A stretch of DNA of 64,000 nt, from positions 2,110,001 to 2,174,000 of the forward strand of contig JAJEKV010000039.1 of assembly GCA_021234155.1 (NCBI GenBank), in the 5' to 3' direction. The notes below the pieces were generated by a model, which was not told where the DNA came from, searched no databases, and worked only from the letters and a program-made list of their open reading frames with translations. The position numbers were made by a program, and so were the translations under genes. Positions 10,591 to 23,195 of this stretch are shown here, one piece after another; the stretch's first letter is position 1, and each line of letters begins with the position of its first letter. Origin of the DNA: Isoetes taiwanensis (lineage: Eukaryota; Streptophyta; Lycopodiopsida; Isoetales; Isoetaceae).

Positions 10591-12870
10591 AGCTTCTTTC
10601 TGTATAAACGGCTTCAAAGGCACGTAGCTTGCAGTAGAGGGGTCGGATGAAGGTGGGACCCATGCCGTTGGATTCCTCTCGTCAGGAGCTTTCCATGAGT
10701 GGTGCTTTGGCACTCTTTGTCGCAGCTGCAGCCAGCGTGATCGAACACTAAGAATCTTTTTGGAATCTTCAAGATTCAAGGAATCTATAGTAAGTTGAGG
10801 GAATCTAGGAGAATCTTTATAGGATCTTAGGGAATCCAGATGAATATCATGAGAATCTTAGAATCTATGGGAGCATCTTTGAGAATGTAAGGGAATCTAA
10901 GGGAATCTTGATAAATCTTTAAGAACCTAGAGGAATCTTGATGGAATCTTGGGGAGTCTAGGGGAATCTTCATAGAATCTATGGGAACTAGAGGAATCTC
11001 AAGAGAATCTATAGGAATCTCAAGTGCTTCTTTGGGAATCTAGGGGAATCTTGATAAATTTCTTATTAACCTAAAGGAATCTTAATGGAATCTTAGAGAA
11101 TCTAGAAGAATCTAGAAGAGTCTTGATAGAATCTTGGAGAATCTAGAGGGAACTTGGGGTTTCTTTTGGAATTTAGGGAAATCTTTAGAGAATCTTAGGG
11201 AGTCTCAAATGAATCTTTGGGAATCTAGGAGAATCTAAAGGAATCTTCATAAAATCTTTAAGAATCTATGGAATCTAGATGGAGTTTTAAAGAATCCTGG
11301 GAAATCCTAATAAAATCTAGGGGAATCTCTGTGGATTCTTAAGAATCTAGGGGAATCTTTGTAGAACATTAAGAGTCTAAGAGAATCTTTGGGAATCTAG
11401 GGGAATCTTCCTAAAAATTTTGGAAATCTTAGAGAATCTTGAAGAATCTAGGAGAATCTTCCTAGAATCTTAAAGAACCTAGAGGATCATGGGATAATCT
11501 TTGAGAATCTCGGTGAATCTTGGGGAATCTTAAGAGAATCTATGGAAATCTAGGAGAATCTAAGGAAATTGTCATAAACTCTTCAAGAATATATGGGAAT
11601 TTAGATAGAATCTTGGAGAAATCTAAGGGAATCTTAATAAAATCTAAGTGAGTCTCCATAGAATTTTTAGAATCTGGGGTATCTACGAGAATCTTGGTGC
11701 AATTTTGGAAAATCTAGGGGAATCTTCATAGGATCTTAGAGAATCTAGAGGAATCTGAAGATAATCTTAGATATTTTAGGAGAATCTTTATAGAATCTTG
11801 GGAAATCTAAGAGAATCTACATGGTTCAAGAGAGAATCTTTGAGATGTAAGGGAATCTAATGGAATCTTGATAAAATCTTTAAGAACCTAGGGCGATCTT
11901 CATAGGATCTTAGAGAATCTAGAGGAATCTCAAGAGAATCTTAGGGATTCTAGGAGAACCTTTATAGAATCTTGGGAAATCTAGGGGAATCTTTGTAGAA
12001 TATTAAGGAATCTAAGGGAAGGCCAAGAGGATCTAGAAGAATCTTCATAGAATCTGTAGGATTCTAGGAGATCTACATAGAATCTTGGGGAATCTAGAGA
12101 ATATTCATAAAGTCTTTAAGAATCTAGAAGAATCTTGATAGAATCTTGAAGAATCTAGGGAAATCTTCATATAATCTTTAAGAATCTAGAGGAATCCTAT
12201 GGAATCATGTAAAGTCAAAGGGAACTTTCATGAACTCTTAGAGAATCTAGAGGAATCTCGAGAGAATCTTTGGGTATCTTTCTAAAAGCATTGAGAATCT
12301 AGTGAAATCATGATGGAATCTTGGAGAATCTAGGAGAATCTTCATATAGACTAGAGGAATCTAGGAGAAGCTTCATCAAGACGTGGAGAATTCAGTAGAT
12401 TTACATAGAATCTTGGGGAATCTAGATGAGTCTTGGGATAATCTTTGGGAATCTAGGCGAATATCAAGGGAATCTTTAAGAATCCAGGGTAATTAAGGGA
12501 ATGTTCATAAAATCTTTGGAGAATCTATGGGAATCTTTGTAGAATCTTAAGGAATCTCGAGAGACTCTTAGATAATCTATGAGAATATCAAGAGAATTTC
12601 TCAGAATCTAGGGAAATATGAGGAAATTTAGAGGATTCTTCATACAATCTTGGATAGTATAAGAGAATCTACATAGAATCTAGAGGATTCTTGAGACAAT
12701 CTTTGGGAATCTAGGAGAATCTAAAATTTTTTTGAGATAATGTTTGGGAATCTAGGAGATTCTAAAAAAATCTTTGGAGAGTCTAAGGGAATCTTCGTAA
12801 CATCTTTGAGAATCTAGGAGAATCTTGATAGAACCATAAATAATCAAGGTGAATCTTTATAGAATCTTCA
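10591..12870. repeat. Left long inverted repeat: unique outer end plus GAATCT array
   Basis: An outer non-repetitive part (10591-10765) includes CACGTAGCTTGC and GATTCCTCTCGTC. It is the inverse of 32450-32617 with scattered changes. It leads into about 2.1 kb of degenerate GAATCT-type motifs that recur every 9-11 bases. The opposite end (31760-32450) has the same array read as AGATTC. The match extends base by base beyond the motif itself, for example GTAAGTTGAGGGAATCTAGG on both arms, so the two ends are true inverted copies. No open frame of note. Confidence 0.85.
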
Positions 12871-12929
12871 TTGAATGGCTCTGCATTGGCTTTCCGTCGA
12901 ATTTGCATAGCCCCTCATAGTAGAACCAC

Positions 12930-13720
12930 TTGTACATATATATACAAGAAATTTAACACGTCCTACGGTGCGTGTCCCAATTTTAGTTTGTTCTTACGGT
13001 GCAAGGCCCTGTCGTGCTCTAGGTAACCGACGATTCTACTGAGATTCTCTTGTGATTCCTCTATATTCTTCAACATTCTATGTACTATATTTAGCATTCA
13101 TGAAGATTCCCCTAGATTCTCTTAGAATTTTCAATTTTGATTGAGGTGCTTACCCATGAGCATTTCTATTTTTAGACTGAGGCACTTACACTGAGCATCT
13201 AGAACATTTTTTTTTCAAGATTTATATTGTACACCTTTATTGTGAAGCATTTTAGAACTCTATTGTGGCTCTTTGCAAAATCTTAAAAAAACTCTAAGTT
13301 CATCAAGATTTTCTTAGATTCCCTTAGATATTATGAAGATTCCCTTAGATTCAACTAGATTTTAAGATATTCCCTTAGAGTTGTAAATATCTTCCTAAAT
13401 TCCCTTACAATTTATGAGATTTCCTTAGATTCCCTTTAATTCTACTGGATTCCCTTACATTCTAGAAATTTCTAGAACATTCTAGAACTTTCTGGAACAT
13501 TCTGAAACTTTCAAAACATCCTAGAACTTTCTGGAAGTATTTCCCTATTTCCTTACATTCCCCAAGATTCCCCTACATTCTAGAACTTATTAGAACAATT
13601 TGGGACTTTCTGGAAGGATTCTCTTAGATTCCCCCTAGATTCTCTTAAAGATTTTAGTAAGTATAAAGTGCCATAGATACAAAATATAGAGTATTCAATA
13701 CCATTCCTGTATAATATGTA
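12930..13720 (-). repeat. Inverted copy of the HSE-bearing repeat family
   Basis: Read on the minus strand this corresponds to the unit ending in CATGCACCGTAGGACGTGTT followed by AAATTTCTTGTATATA that recurs at 25.9-31.7 kb. It contains the same GAGCCACAATAGA, GCTCAGGGTAAG-like and GATTC segments. At 13460-13512 TTC and GAA triplets alternate on an exact 5-bp phase. Confidence 0.85.
13460..13512. promoter_or_regulatory. Heat-shock-element-like array, 11 pentamers
   Basis: TTC at 13460, 13470, 13480, 13490, 13500 and 13510 alternates with GAA at 13465, 13475, 13485 and 13495. The eleventh slot (13505) reads AAA. The consensus heat-shock-factor site is nTTCnnGAAnnTTCn, and three pentamers are usually enough to bind. 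Whether any factor binds here is inference. Confidence 0.6.
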
Positions 13721-16700
13721 GTCATATAACTTATCTCTTATCTGTGTCTCTATCAAAGTGCAGCTTATTCCATCTCTTACGCATCCAATTATTCCATTTC
13801 CACGTTAACGCCAACTCTAACAGCAAAATAGAGACAATTGGAGGAGAGAACCCGTACCTACAGCCAATCATGCAAACGTTAGCAGTAATCCCGGTAACGA
13901 TGCAAGGGCCAAAAGGTACATTGGGTCTCTCAGTTTATCACTGATCACCAATTGTATCCTTTTGCCCTGAGGTGACATTAACAAGAAAGGAAACTGGAAT
14001 ATTAATATTATAGACATTATAAACTTCACAATTGATCTCAAGCATAACCATTAGACGAGAACTAATTTCTTAGCCCCAGATCTAGCTGGTCATGTTGAGG
14101 ATTAATTCTATTACGTGATAATTCCCTTTCAACTTTAAACTTGATAAACATTCAGCTTTAACCATGATAAACATTCAGCCTTTTCCTTTTAGCATTAAAC
14201 ATGATAATTTCCACCAGTATACTCTTTAAGAAACATATAATTTCCCAACCAAACTAGTGTATTTCATTTCAATCCTCTTTGCCATAAAAATAAATCTATG
14301 ATGTTCTCAAGCCTAAGCTTCTTTTAGGAATCAATTCTCAAAGTAGTGAACATAATAGCGCATAACTATTTCCATTTATAACTACTCAACATGCTTTCTA
14401 AGTGATCAAAAAATCAAAAGCATGATCATGTAATATGTAACTTGATTAAGAAAGCTTTATTTTCATATGAATTTATAGACTGTTAACCTTACAAAGCTCA
14501 GAACTGTTTTTACAGCCCAAAACTTCTTAAGCTAACCTGAGATGATTCCGCTTCATAGACATCATGTCGAAAATGTTGCGCTCAAGCTTTAATGGTGAAG
14601 AACCTCCACACTTTACTCATTTCATAGAGGCTTCTAGAGTTGAAAGCATTTGCCAAAAAATTAAATTCGTACAGGCTTCTAAAGTTGAAGGCATATGCTT
14701 GCCACTGCAATTTAGGGCAAAAACATTTGTGCTAGTTACATGAAGCTCAAAGAGGCAAAACCGTCCAACAAAATCAAAGAATAGATCACCGATCCTTGTG
14801 ATTTACCTAGAAATACTTTTGTAAAAATAAATGCTTACTTGTGCACATGTATTTGCCAGATCCAGGTCAAATGCTATCAAATATTTGAGCCATTGAATAC
14901 CAAAGGCATCGCTGATGTTCTGATTATGCAGCAACCAGTATGGACTGGCTATTGCTATCTCTGAAATAGCATCACAGAAGAACTCGAAGTTCTAGAAAAT
15001 AACAGTACCAAACAACATGAAACAAAGTAGTATACCAAATTTTTTACTATCAGAGCTGAAATCAATGCTATAGCATAAACCGTAGCATAAATCATAGCCA
15101 TGTTGAGTACAGCAACCAGCTCCGAGTACATTCAGCATAGATCCACAAATGCCAACAGCAAATCCGGTGCCATTTTGCAAATCCGGTACCATTTTTTCAT
15201 ATCTCAATCCTCCAGATACTCCGGATCAGCATTATAAGTTTCTGGAATAAACATATGTTGGCATTAAGCCTTGCATCACAGCCAAAATCAAAATCTATAA
15301 GGCATAGATGAAGCAACGAACTGCAGCTTTGGTCAAGCCTGCGATCATCCAGCAAATCCGACCAGCCAATTTTTGGCCTTTTATTCATATATGAATCATT
15401 TTTGCTGTATGCATGCAGATCCGAAATGCTATAGCAGGCAGAATCTTTTCTATATTTTGCCTGGCAAAAACACATACATACCTTGTTATAACTCTATCTG
15501 TTGGAAATCCACAGTTCATTTTAGCACAAAGCCCGTATTGCATCCAAGCTTTGGTTATTTGTCGCTCCCTGGCCTTGACTTGAGCATTATTTGTCGCTCC
15601 TTGGTCTTAACTTGAGCATTCGATCCTTTAGACAACTATCTTTTGCTTAAATTCGCATGTGAGATCCAGATCCAAAGCTTCAGCTACCATAGTGCAAAGC
15701 TATGTGAACATCTCAAGGGCCAGAAGTCGCCCATGCCTTAAAGCAGAACTGAGATCATATAGAGCAGAGCATGAAGGGAACAAATCGTTCCAGAACTTGG
15801 CCGTGGCCGCTAAAGAACCGCTTAGCACATGCAGCATTTCCATTTCGTATATTTGTTTATGCAAACCTAACACATATAAATTAAAGCTTTTCGAAGCCTT
15901 CTATGGTACATGGTACGTTTTAGAAGCCTTCTAAGGTACATGGAAACCATGTGTACAATATACAAAATCGTGTAGATATATGGCCACATGCTCTTATACG
16001 AAGACCGAAAACCAACACCTCATATTGTGCTCACGGGTAAGCACTACATGGTTCAAAAAAGTACATGCAACCTTTTTTCCTTAAGGATTACATGTGGCGA
16101 ACATGCACGTCTATTTGAGAAATAATTAATTGAAAAGGAAATACAATTGCCTTTCAACTTTCCACAACGTATGCCTTTGCTCTCTATGAAAAGATAAGGA
16201 ATGTCCTTTCTTGTTAGCACATGCAAAGGCAACATGCGAATTTTTAAACCACATCTTTTATAGTCTAAGACACTCTAGGCCTAAGTTAAGCCTCTAAAAC
16301 CCATGAAGTCATATGCCATTAGGCAACTTATTCCATATCTCAAAGAATGCTATTCCATTGTTGTACATTTTTTGAATCCTCCTCCTCCTCCTCCTCCTCC
16401 TCCTCCCTCCTCCTCCTCCTCGAATTCTTCTTCTTCTTCTGTATTTTACTATATGGTTTACGTGGCTTGAGAATCAACATGGTATAGCACTCCAAGCTTT
16501 ATACAGAGGTACAACATCAGGTTATGTTCGCTTGCAGGTACTGCAATAACGCTCTAAGGTTTTGATACTTGAGGGAGCATGGCCACAGTTAACGTTTCAC
16601 TTTAGGAGGTGTGACCACCCCTTTGACAATTCTACTACCCCTTTGAAATGGTCTTCTTCTTCTACTTAGTTTGCATGAGTTGTGAAATACTTCAGTTGGC

Positions 16701-18214
16701 CCAGGCCAGGTCAGGCCATGATGCGTCAGATAATCTGAGGCAATTTTTTGCAGTTGGTGTTTCCTGACCATGATTTTCCTCAAAAACTTGGAAGTGCAGG
16801 CCTTTTAATCTGACTGAGGAAACTCCAACCATTGTACTCCCACGGTTTATAAGTAGTTTTTCTTGATTTGTTTTACTGTCATTATAGGACAACTAGAAAA
16901 GGTGCCCAGCGTTGTTGGGCTTTTCATCTGGGTTTTTCATCGGGTATAATTTAAAAAATTAATAAAAAATGGTGGATATATTTTACTCGAGAAGGCTTGT
17001 GTTGAATGGTGAGAAGGGTTGTGTTAAATGTGGAGCGAATGTTAATGGTGGAATCTTGAGAAATTTTTGTTTGTGTTACTCTGTACTAAGACATGGAAAA
17101 TATGGTGCAAGAAGACATGATAAGAAGAAATATGGTGCACTCCCATTACAATATCACCTATTTCCCTTTTTTTTTCTTTTTTTTTCTTTTTTCTTTTCAC
17201 TCCTGAAAGTGCACCAGGCATGAATTTGAATCCATGTTCTCGGATGATGCAACCATATGCAATCTAGAGTTCCTACAATAAAGGAGAAACTTGAAACCTT
17301 TGCAAAATCGCCTTTATAGAGCCCTGCCTCGGGACAAACCTAGTCATCCTTTCTCAGTAGAAAGGCCTTGACTATCTGGGTAATATTAGCAGCCTATGTA
17401 CTTCGGGTTGGCAATTAACTTTATGCTAAAATCTAGATACACCACCATAGCACAACAAAACTATAAAGGAAAACCAGCTCAAACAGTGTTGCTTGTTCCT
17501 GATTACTCGAAATGTTCCATGGGCAAGACCTCTTAGACCATCGCTGGTAAACTATGAAGGACCCATCAAAATCTTGCCCCTTGTTGAACCCTCAAATCGC
17601 TACAATTGGATTTCACTAATGGATTTGTATGGTCAAAAACCCAACATCGTGTATATTTTAGACTTAAAATTGTGAGTAAGTAGACACTCAGCGTGAACAA
17701 TATAGCATTGCCTTCCCCCATTGAAAACGTTTTAGTACCAGCTTCTTTTGTTCTTTAATGTCCACTTAGGAAGCATATCCATAGCGTTTACCTATTCAAA
17801 GACTTAAATCATAATGTAAGGCAGACGTATAGTTACCAAAGAACTATTTTAATGATAATGCTGATGAAGCGAAAGACCCATTAGAGCTAAGGAAACTGGC
17901 ACTCCTGTGGCTAGATCTGTCTCAACAGCTTCATCATTCGTTTGGCTAAATGATAGTCTACATGCACCAAGCCCATGCTCATACATGTCCCAAGTTAAAC
18001 AGGACCTATGCATTTTGTTGCAAATAAGCACGATCATAAACTTCAGCAGCTTGTTCCAAATCCTTCCCAATACCCTGCAAACACAAAACGGAAAATGGAA
18101 AGCCAATGGTTTAGAACATCAAATGATTAATTTGTTTATTTACAATAAAAATGAACTTTTCATAATTTGTTTCAGCTCGCTTTCAAATGATGAGTTTGTT
18201 CTATACATGTCCAT
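13721..18214. other. Intergenic core of the 22-kb island, with a microsatellite
   Basis: No supported gene. A microsatellite at about 16378-16440 runs (CTC)n then (TTC)n. A polypyrimidine stretch lies at 17160-17203. A duplicated phrase GGCTTCTA(G/A)AGTTGAA occurs near 14628 and 14673. The open frames here lack motifs. Confidence 0.5.
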
Positions 18215-18553
18215 GGTGCCGAGCATTATGCTTGTATGGTTGATATTCTTACTCGGGCGAATCATTTAGATGAAAGTTTGGAGGTGGCAAAGAACATGCC
18301 ATTTGAGCCTGATCTGACAATCTGGAAAACCGTGTTAGGTGCATGTCAAAAATGGAAGAACGAGGAGGTGGAGAGGCTAGCATTTTGGGTTTATCCAAGG
18401 GTTGAATGATAAACCGTGTTAGGTGCATGTCAAAAATGGAAGAACAAGGAGGTGGGGAGGCTAGCATTTTGAGTTTATCCAAGGGTTGAACGATAAAGAT
18501 TCTTTTGCGTATGTGCTAATGGCAAATATATATGCTGGTTTTGACATGTGCAA
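18215..18553 (+). pseudogene. PPR (PLS/E-type) gene remnant with an 84-bp tandem duplication
   Basis: The frame reads GAEHYACMVDILTRANHLDE, then MPFEPDLTIWKTVLGACQKW, and later DSFAYVLMANIYAG. This is the end of the last PPR motif and the E motif of plant organelle RNA-editing or processing factors. An 84-bp segment (18327-18410) holding TVLGACQKW and the following residues is repeated at 18411-18494. A TGA ends the frame inside the first copy. The upstream PPR array and the E+/DYW end are missing. This is a non-functional relic. A separate 34-bp duplication follows at 18566-18633. Confidence 0.8.
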
Positions 18554-19017
18554 AGATAATGACGATTGTGAATTAGATACATCACCATTATCCAGCTTAT
18601 TGTGAATTAGATACATCACCATTATCCAGCTTGTGTATATATCAGATAATTCTATTCGTACATTAGAAGAAATAATGTGTGGTTATTTTGACTTCTGCAA
18701 TTTTGTCCATAGTCGCCTTATCTCACCACATTTCGGATTGCCCCTGATGGGTAAGCCTTTATGGTGAATATTATGGACTGTGTGCTACTTTAGCAGCCAG
18801 GACATTCTCTCAGGAAATTATGCAGTTTTCTTGAGCGGTCAGGCATTAATTCGTTTTCTTTCAAATCCATCAATGCACCTTTCCTCTTCTGTTTCTCTTC
18901 AGACATGTATGGTGGCTGATGATGGTTTGTCCTTATAGGCAAATGCGGGAACTAAAGGCTGCCCAGTTCTACCAACGTATCCTCTTCATGCTACAACAGA
19001 GCTAGCAAGACAAAGGT

Positions 19018-19130
19018 GGACTTGTGTCTGGTCCAATCCTAGGTCTTGGCGTTGGTACTCGTTATATTGGGGTAGCAGTTTCTGATGCAAATTGTACCAT
19101 TGCATCTCCTCATCCAATAAGGAAGGCAGC
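19018..19130 (+). pseudogene. YqgF/RuvX-like nuclease fragment lacking its first catalytic Asp
   Basis: One frame reads GLVSGPILGLGVGTRYIGVA then VSDANCTIASPHP. It matches the first strand of the YqgF RNase H-like fold (family pattern LGLDVGxKxVGxAxSD...AxPL). The family's Asp in GLDVG, a presumed metal ligand, is Gly here. The frame is lost shortly after, and the rest of the roughly 150-residue fold is not seen. In bacteria the family trims pre-16S rRNA; plant copies are less well characterised. I read this as a decayed exon. Confidence 0.6.
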
Positions 19131-19596
19131 ATACTCATTTTCCTGCTCTGATACATGCCACCAAAATTTGTGAGCACGCTGATACCTCTCGTTGCTGTTA
19201 TTGCCAGGGTGCTCCAAGGAAAATGTTGCTAAGAAATTGCTAGAGCCCTTGGGATATGCTGGAAGAAACAAAAGTGATGGCTTGGAATATTGAGAGACAC
19301 CAATATGAGGGCATGAGTATCTGTCAGGGGGGCTCTAATATCCAGAGGAGCATCTACCGCAAATCATGTCTTATGTACAGTCAAAGGTGTAGGAACACAT
19401 TTTTTTTTTTTCAGAATCAATTGCTGCACAGGCTCTCACGCTTAAGAAATTTTATTACTTCTTATTGAAGTGTGGTATGCAATCGTATGTGTATAGCTAC
19501 TTCAGTGAACAATCTTCTCTTTAACCAGGAACTACTTGAGGTTACAAGCAGCAATATTGGTTGCAGTGGACAGACTGCGCAAATTTGCATTTTACA

Positions 19597-19680
19597 CATC
19601 AAGCCCAACATCAAGGAGTTCCTGTTGGGCTGATTGATGAACTCCCTTTGAGTGTAGCAATTGACAGCTTTAGACAATTG
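19597..19680 (+). pseudogene. Unidentified coding-like fragment A
   Basis: The 28-codon frame HQAQHQGVPVGLIDELPLSV plus AIDSF has protein-like composition and ends in noise. I do not recognise the family. It may belong with the fragment at 19754-19948. Confidence 0.3.
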
Positions 19681-19753
19681 AGATTTTGTCTTTGAAGAAA
19701 TGACTCCAGCATGCATGCTCCTATTGCAGGATCAGTGATAAGATAGGTAATTT

Positions 19754-19948
19754 GATGACCGTCTGTCAGAGTGTCCTCTTAAAATTAAAGATTGTGCTTC
19801 CATTGCATATGGAGGTGGTTCTATATTCCTTTGTGCAAAGCCTTACCTTGCAGAACTTTCATCTCAGAAGCAAACACATCCTCAAACATCTAGTGCAAAC
19901 ATGACAGAAGACAATGAGAAAGGTGCCAATGTACCATTATCTACCTGA
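19754..19948 (+). pseudogene. Unidentified coding-like fragment B
   Basis: The 64-codon frame starts DDRLSECPLKIKDCASIAYG and includes GGSIFLCAKPYLAELSS, ending in TGA. It looks like real protein sequence but I cannot name a family. It is on the same strand as fragment A, 74 bp downstream, and both may come from one gene. Confidence 0.35.
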
Positions 19949-22735
19949 AAGCATTTAGAGTACTGAACTTCACCTGTAATAAATAATATGGGCTTCAACA
20001 TGTAGATTTATCATCTTTCCAGTTCATAAAGTAATTGTGAACACTTCCTGCACATAGAAGAGAACAATACTGAATGTTGAAACGACACTTATGTAATGGA
20101 AACCGCATTACAGTACCTGAGCTAGATGGTCCCAATAAGCACGTCAAACTGCAATAAGTACTGGAGACGACTTCATTTATTATCGAAATTATTTGCATAA
20201 GTTGTGTTCGAAGCGGTAGCGGTAACTACTGGACTTCTATCTCCCCATTTGCTTGACGCACTTCAATAAGTATTCTCTCCATTTTAGTTGCAGACAGGAT
20301 CTTTGTCTGCTTGACTGGGAATTATGAGACATGTTCAGAGCAAGGAGGTATTGCACAATAGGATCACCAACATTCTGTTTCTTAAGCTAGGTTTACACAA
20401 CTTCTTAACAACGGCAGCAATGTAGGACTTATACTTTGCAAAAACTGTTATTGTAACATCACTGAGCTGCTCTCCGACCACATAATTTGAATCCTCGGTC
20501 AGTAGCCGAGTGTAAACCGCCAACAAAAAATAAGGTTGTAAAACTTGGGCAACAGAGCTTACAGGTCCAAGGTAAGTAATCTGTTCCTTCTGATCTTGGA
20601 CATCCCTCTACATCAACATCTCTACCTTTTCCTACATCCAGCCTGCCATATATCAAATAAGAACCATGTTAATCTCAAAAATGAAATCACAAATACCTTC
20701 AGTGAAAAACAATTCTGCATTGAATGCCTATTTCATATTCTGCTTGTATTGGAAATAAACATAGGCATAATGTAGGATGTAGAATCAATCATTTACATAA
20801 AGGAATAACACCACTCAAACAAGCAATCCTTACCAGTAGAAAAATGGTTCCTAAGTCTGGCTTTTCAGCGACACATCATAATAATAATGTAAATTATGTC
20901 CATTGCACATTGCGGCATGAAACATAGCATCAGAAGAACCTACCACCTCAAGCCATTGCTGAAATGCAAGCTTTCTTGCATTTTCATTTTGACATTCAAC
21001 GAAAAAACCGTTAAAAGAAGTGTGCTTAAATTAAAATCTATGCTATGTTATGAGAAACCCCAGTTTCACACGTTGATTTTACAGGCCAAAAAATGCTACG
21101 ATTGGAGAGATGTGGACTCTTAAAGACAAAACACAGTTCCTGGTGCATGCTTTGATTGGCATACAAGAATGCAAGTCTAAAATGGGCATAAAGGAGGCAA
21201 ATACCTGAATAACCGAAGTAATGCCCAGCAGTATAATTTTGACAAACCGAACCCTGTTCTCGTGGAAGCAGAGCAAGCATATATTTTTTCGCACTCCAAT
21301 AATCCTGCATTTGTATGTGCACTTCAAAAACCGATTCTTAAGTCAGTGCCCACCAGCAGTATAATTTTGGCAAATCGAACCCCGTTCTTGCGGAAGCAGA
21401 AAAGATTATTCATTGCACAACTTTCTAAGAAAATACTCCCATTCGATGGGGCAAAATGGTTCATGGTTCTTTCTCTATGCATTGATCTAGCCAAAAAGCT
21501 CAAAACAATAACTAACTACTAATCGCATCAAACCTGGGTGAGAGGAAGAAAGTGAGGCATCGCATCAAACAAAAGTGAAACTGAAAATCCAACGAACCAA
21601 AATAAAATAAAAAAATCGACGGATAAAACTGCGCACAGACTATCATAAAATGGCTTTATTATTATATATAGATATAGATGTCTTGAAAAATATCATTTTG
21701 TTGTTGTCGACATGAATGGTATGTAGCAAAATAACAGGGGGTTTCCTTTTGTATTTTTGTACTTGTTTCCCTAAGGTTTTTATATGATTTGATGATGGTA
21801 TTCCATGAGACGTACTAATTGGTACATCTAGAGTGCGCATACTATCAGCATAGTTTTAGTGGCCTTTTTCAATGGTTACACCTCTATAATTTCACAAACT
21901 ATCCTAAATCGATCATGGTATTTTAGGGTTTCCATTGTCCATGATTTTGCTTCTATGTTTTCTCTAGAGGTAGGGCAGGAGCCGCAAAGGGCACGCCTCA
22001 GGTCGTCTGTAGGTTCTCACTCTTTGTTCGACGGACCTAGACAAATTAGCTCATCAATTGTGAGTTTTTCCAACCAATTTTGACCCAAGATCGGATCCTT
22101 TCTCCTTCTTCAGCTTTCCTTCTCTTGAAAAGAATTGATGGGTTTTCTTTGCAACTCAGTCTTTCGTCCAAGATTAGTCCCCCCTCTTTGATCGCTTTCT
22201 TTTTGTTTGATATGCAGCATTTGCCAGCTTAAGGATAGGAGGCAAATCCGGAAGTCCGTTTGTTGCTCTGGTTGCAGAGAAAGAGCTTGAAAAGTGTAGT
22301 ATAACAATATATTGCCGTACTAGATTTGGGATACAAAACATTGAACTGAAGCTTTCCATAGCCTGTCTGCTGGTTCATGCATGCGTGATTTATCACGAGA
22401 AACGATGTGTTGGGCGATGTAGTATGTTTTAGGGCTTGGGTTTACATGGGCCAAGGATCACATTTTTTGGTTTCAAAATAAATGCTTGTTCCAGGAAACG
22501 ATACATGGGATCAATCAGTTCAAGAAAAAAAGCTTTGATGCTCTAATTTATTCAGGGGTACGGTAATGACTTTAGTTTGAAACTGATGGACCTTTCCCCA
22601 GCTACGAAATGCATTATTTTGGCATTGGGATGCAGTGTTAGAAATTGCTTGTTGGGTAGAAATAGTTTGAAGTATTGTGTCGGGGCTCTGCCTTACATAC
22701 AAGAAAAGTCCAGTTTGTTGTCTTTGGCATGATCA
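19949..22735. other. Intergenic, nothing recognised
   Basis: A short duplicated phrase (CAGCAGTATAATTTTG(A/G)CAAA(C/T)CGAACCC) occurs at about 21226 and 21355. Its open frames are short and motif-free. No RNA gene was seen. Confidence 0.45.
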
Positions 22736-22966
22736 ATGGGGTCCTGTATGTCGACAAACAAGGCGGTTCATGCCTCCCATAATCATGGGACCAAGTTTAA
22801 ACGGAACCTGAAACGGGAAGCCAAAGATGTGCTTGCTACAGAAGCAAAAAATGATGAACAGCTTGCTTGTTTCCCTGGACGAATGTATGCCAATGGGGCC
22901 AGCACTGCAGCTTGTCTTTTCTCTCAACAAGGGCGCAAAGGTGTAAATCAAGATGCTATGTTGGTC
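22736..22966 (+). pseudogene. PP2C-type protein phosphatase, N-terminal exon fragment
   Basis: The frame starts MGSCMS, an N-myristoylation/palmitoylation-type start. It continues to FPGRMYANGASTAACLFSQQ and GRKGVNQDAMLV, which match the beginning of plant PP2C Ser/Thr phosphatases (family pattern GxxFxNGS..ASxxSQQGxKGxNQDAMxVWE). After DAMLV the expected W-E/D and the metal-binding GVFDGHG motif are absent. The DNA goes on into short duplications instead (GGCATTCAACTCAGCT twice, GTGCTGGAGATTCCTG twice). The catalytic domain is missing, so the product would be inactive. Confidence 0.7.
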
Positions 22967-23195
22967 TGCCATGTTTGGTTATTGGAGCTCTGCACAAAAC
23001 ACGGGCATTCAACTCAGCTAAAACACAGGCATTCAACTCAGCTGGAGATTTCGTCCTTGTTATACGATTTGTGCTGGAGATTCCTGATTTGTGCTGGAGA
23101 TTCCTGGTATTCTTTAAACGTTTCTATTTTCACTTCTTTCTCCACTTTGCTTATACATCATAGAATATGGTATTGTTTAAATCCTTCTCACATAT

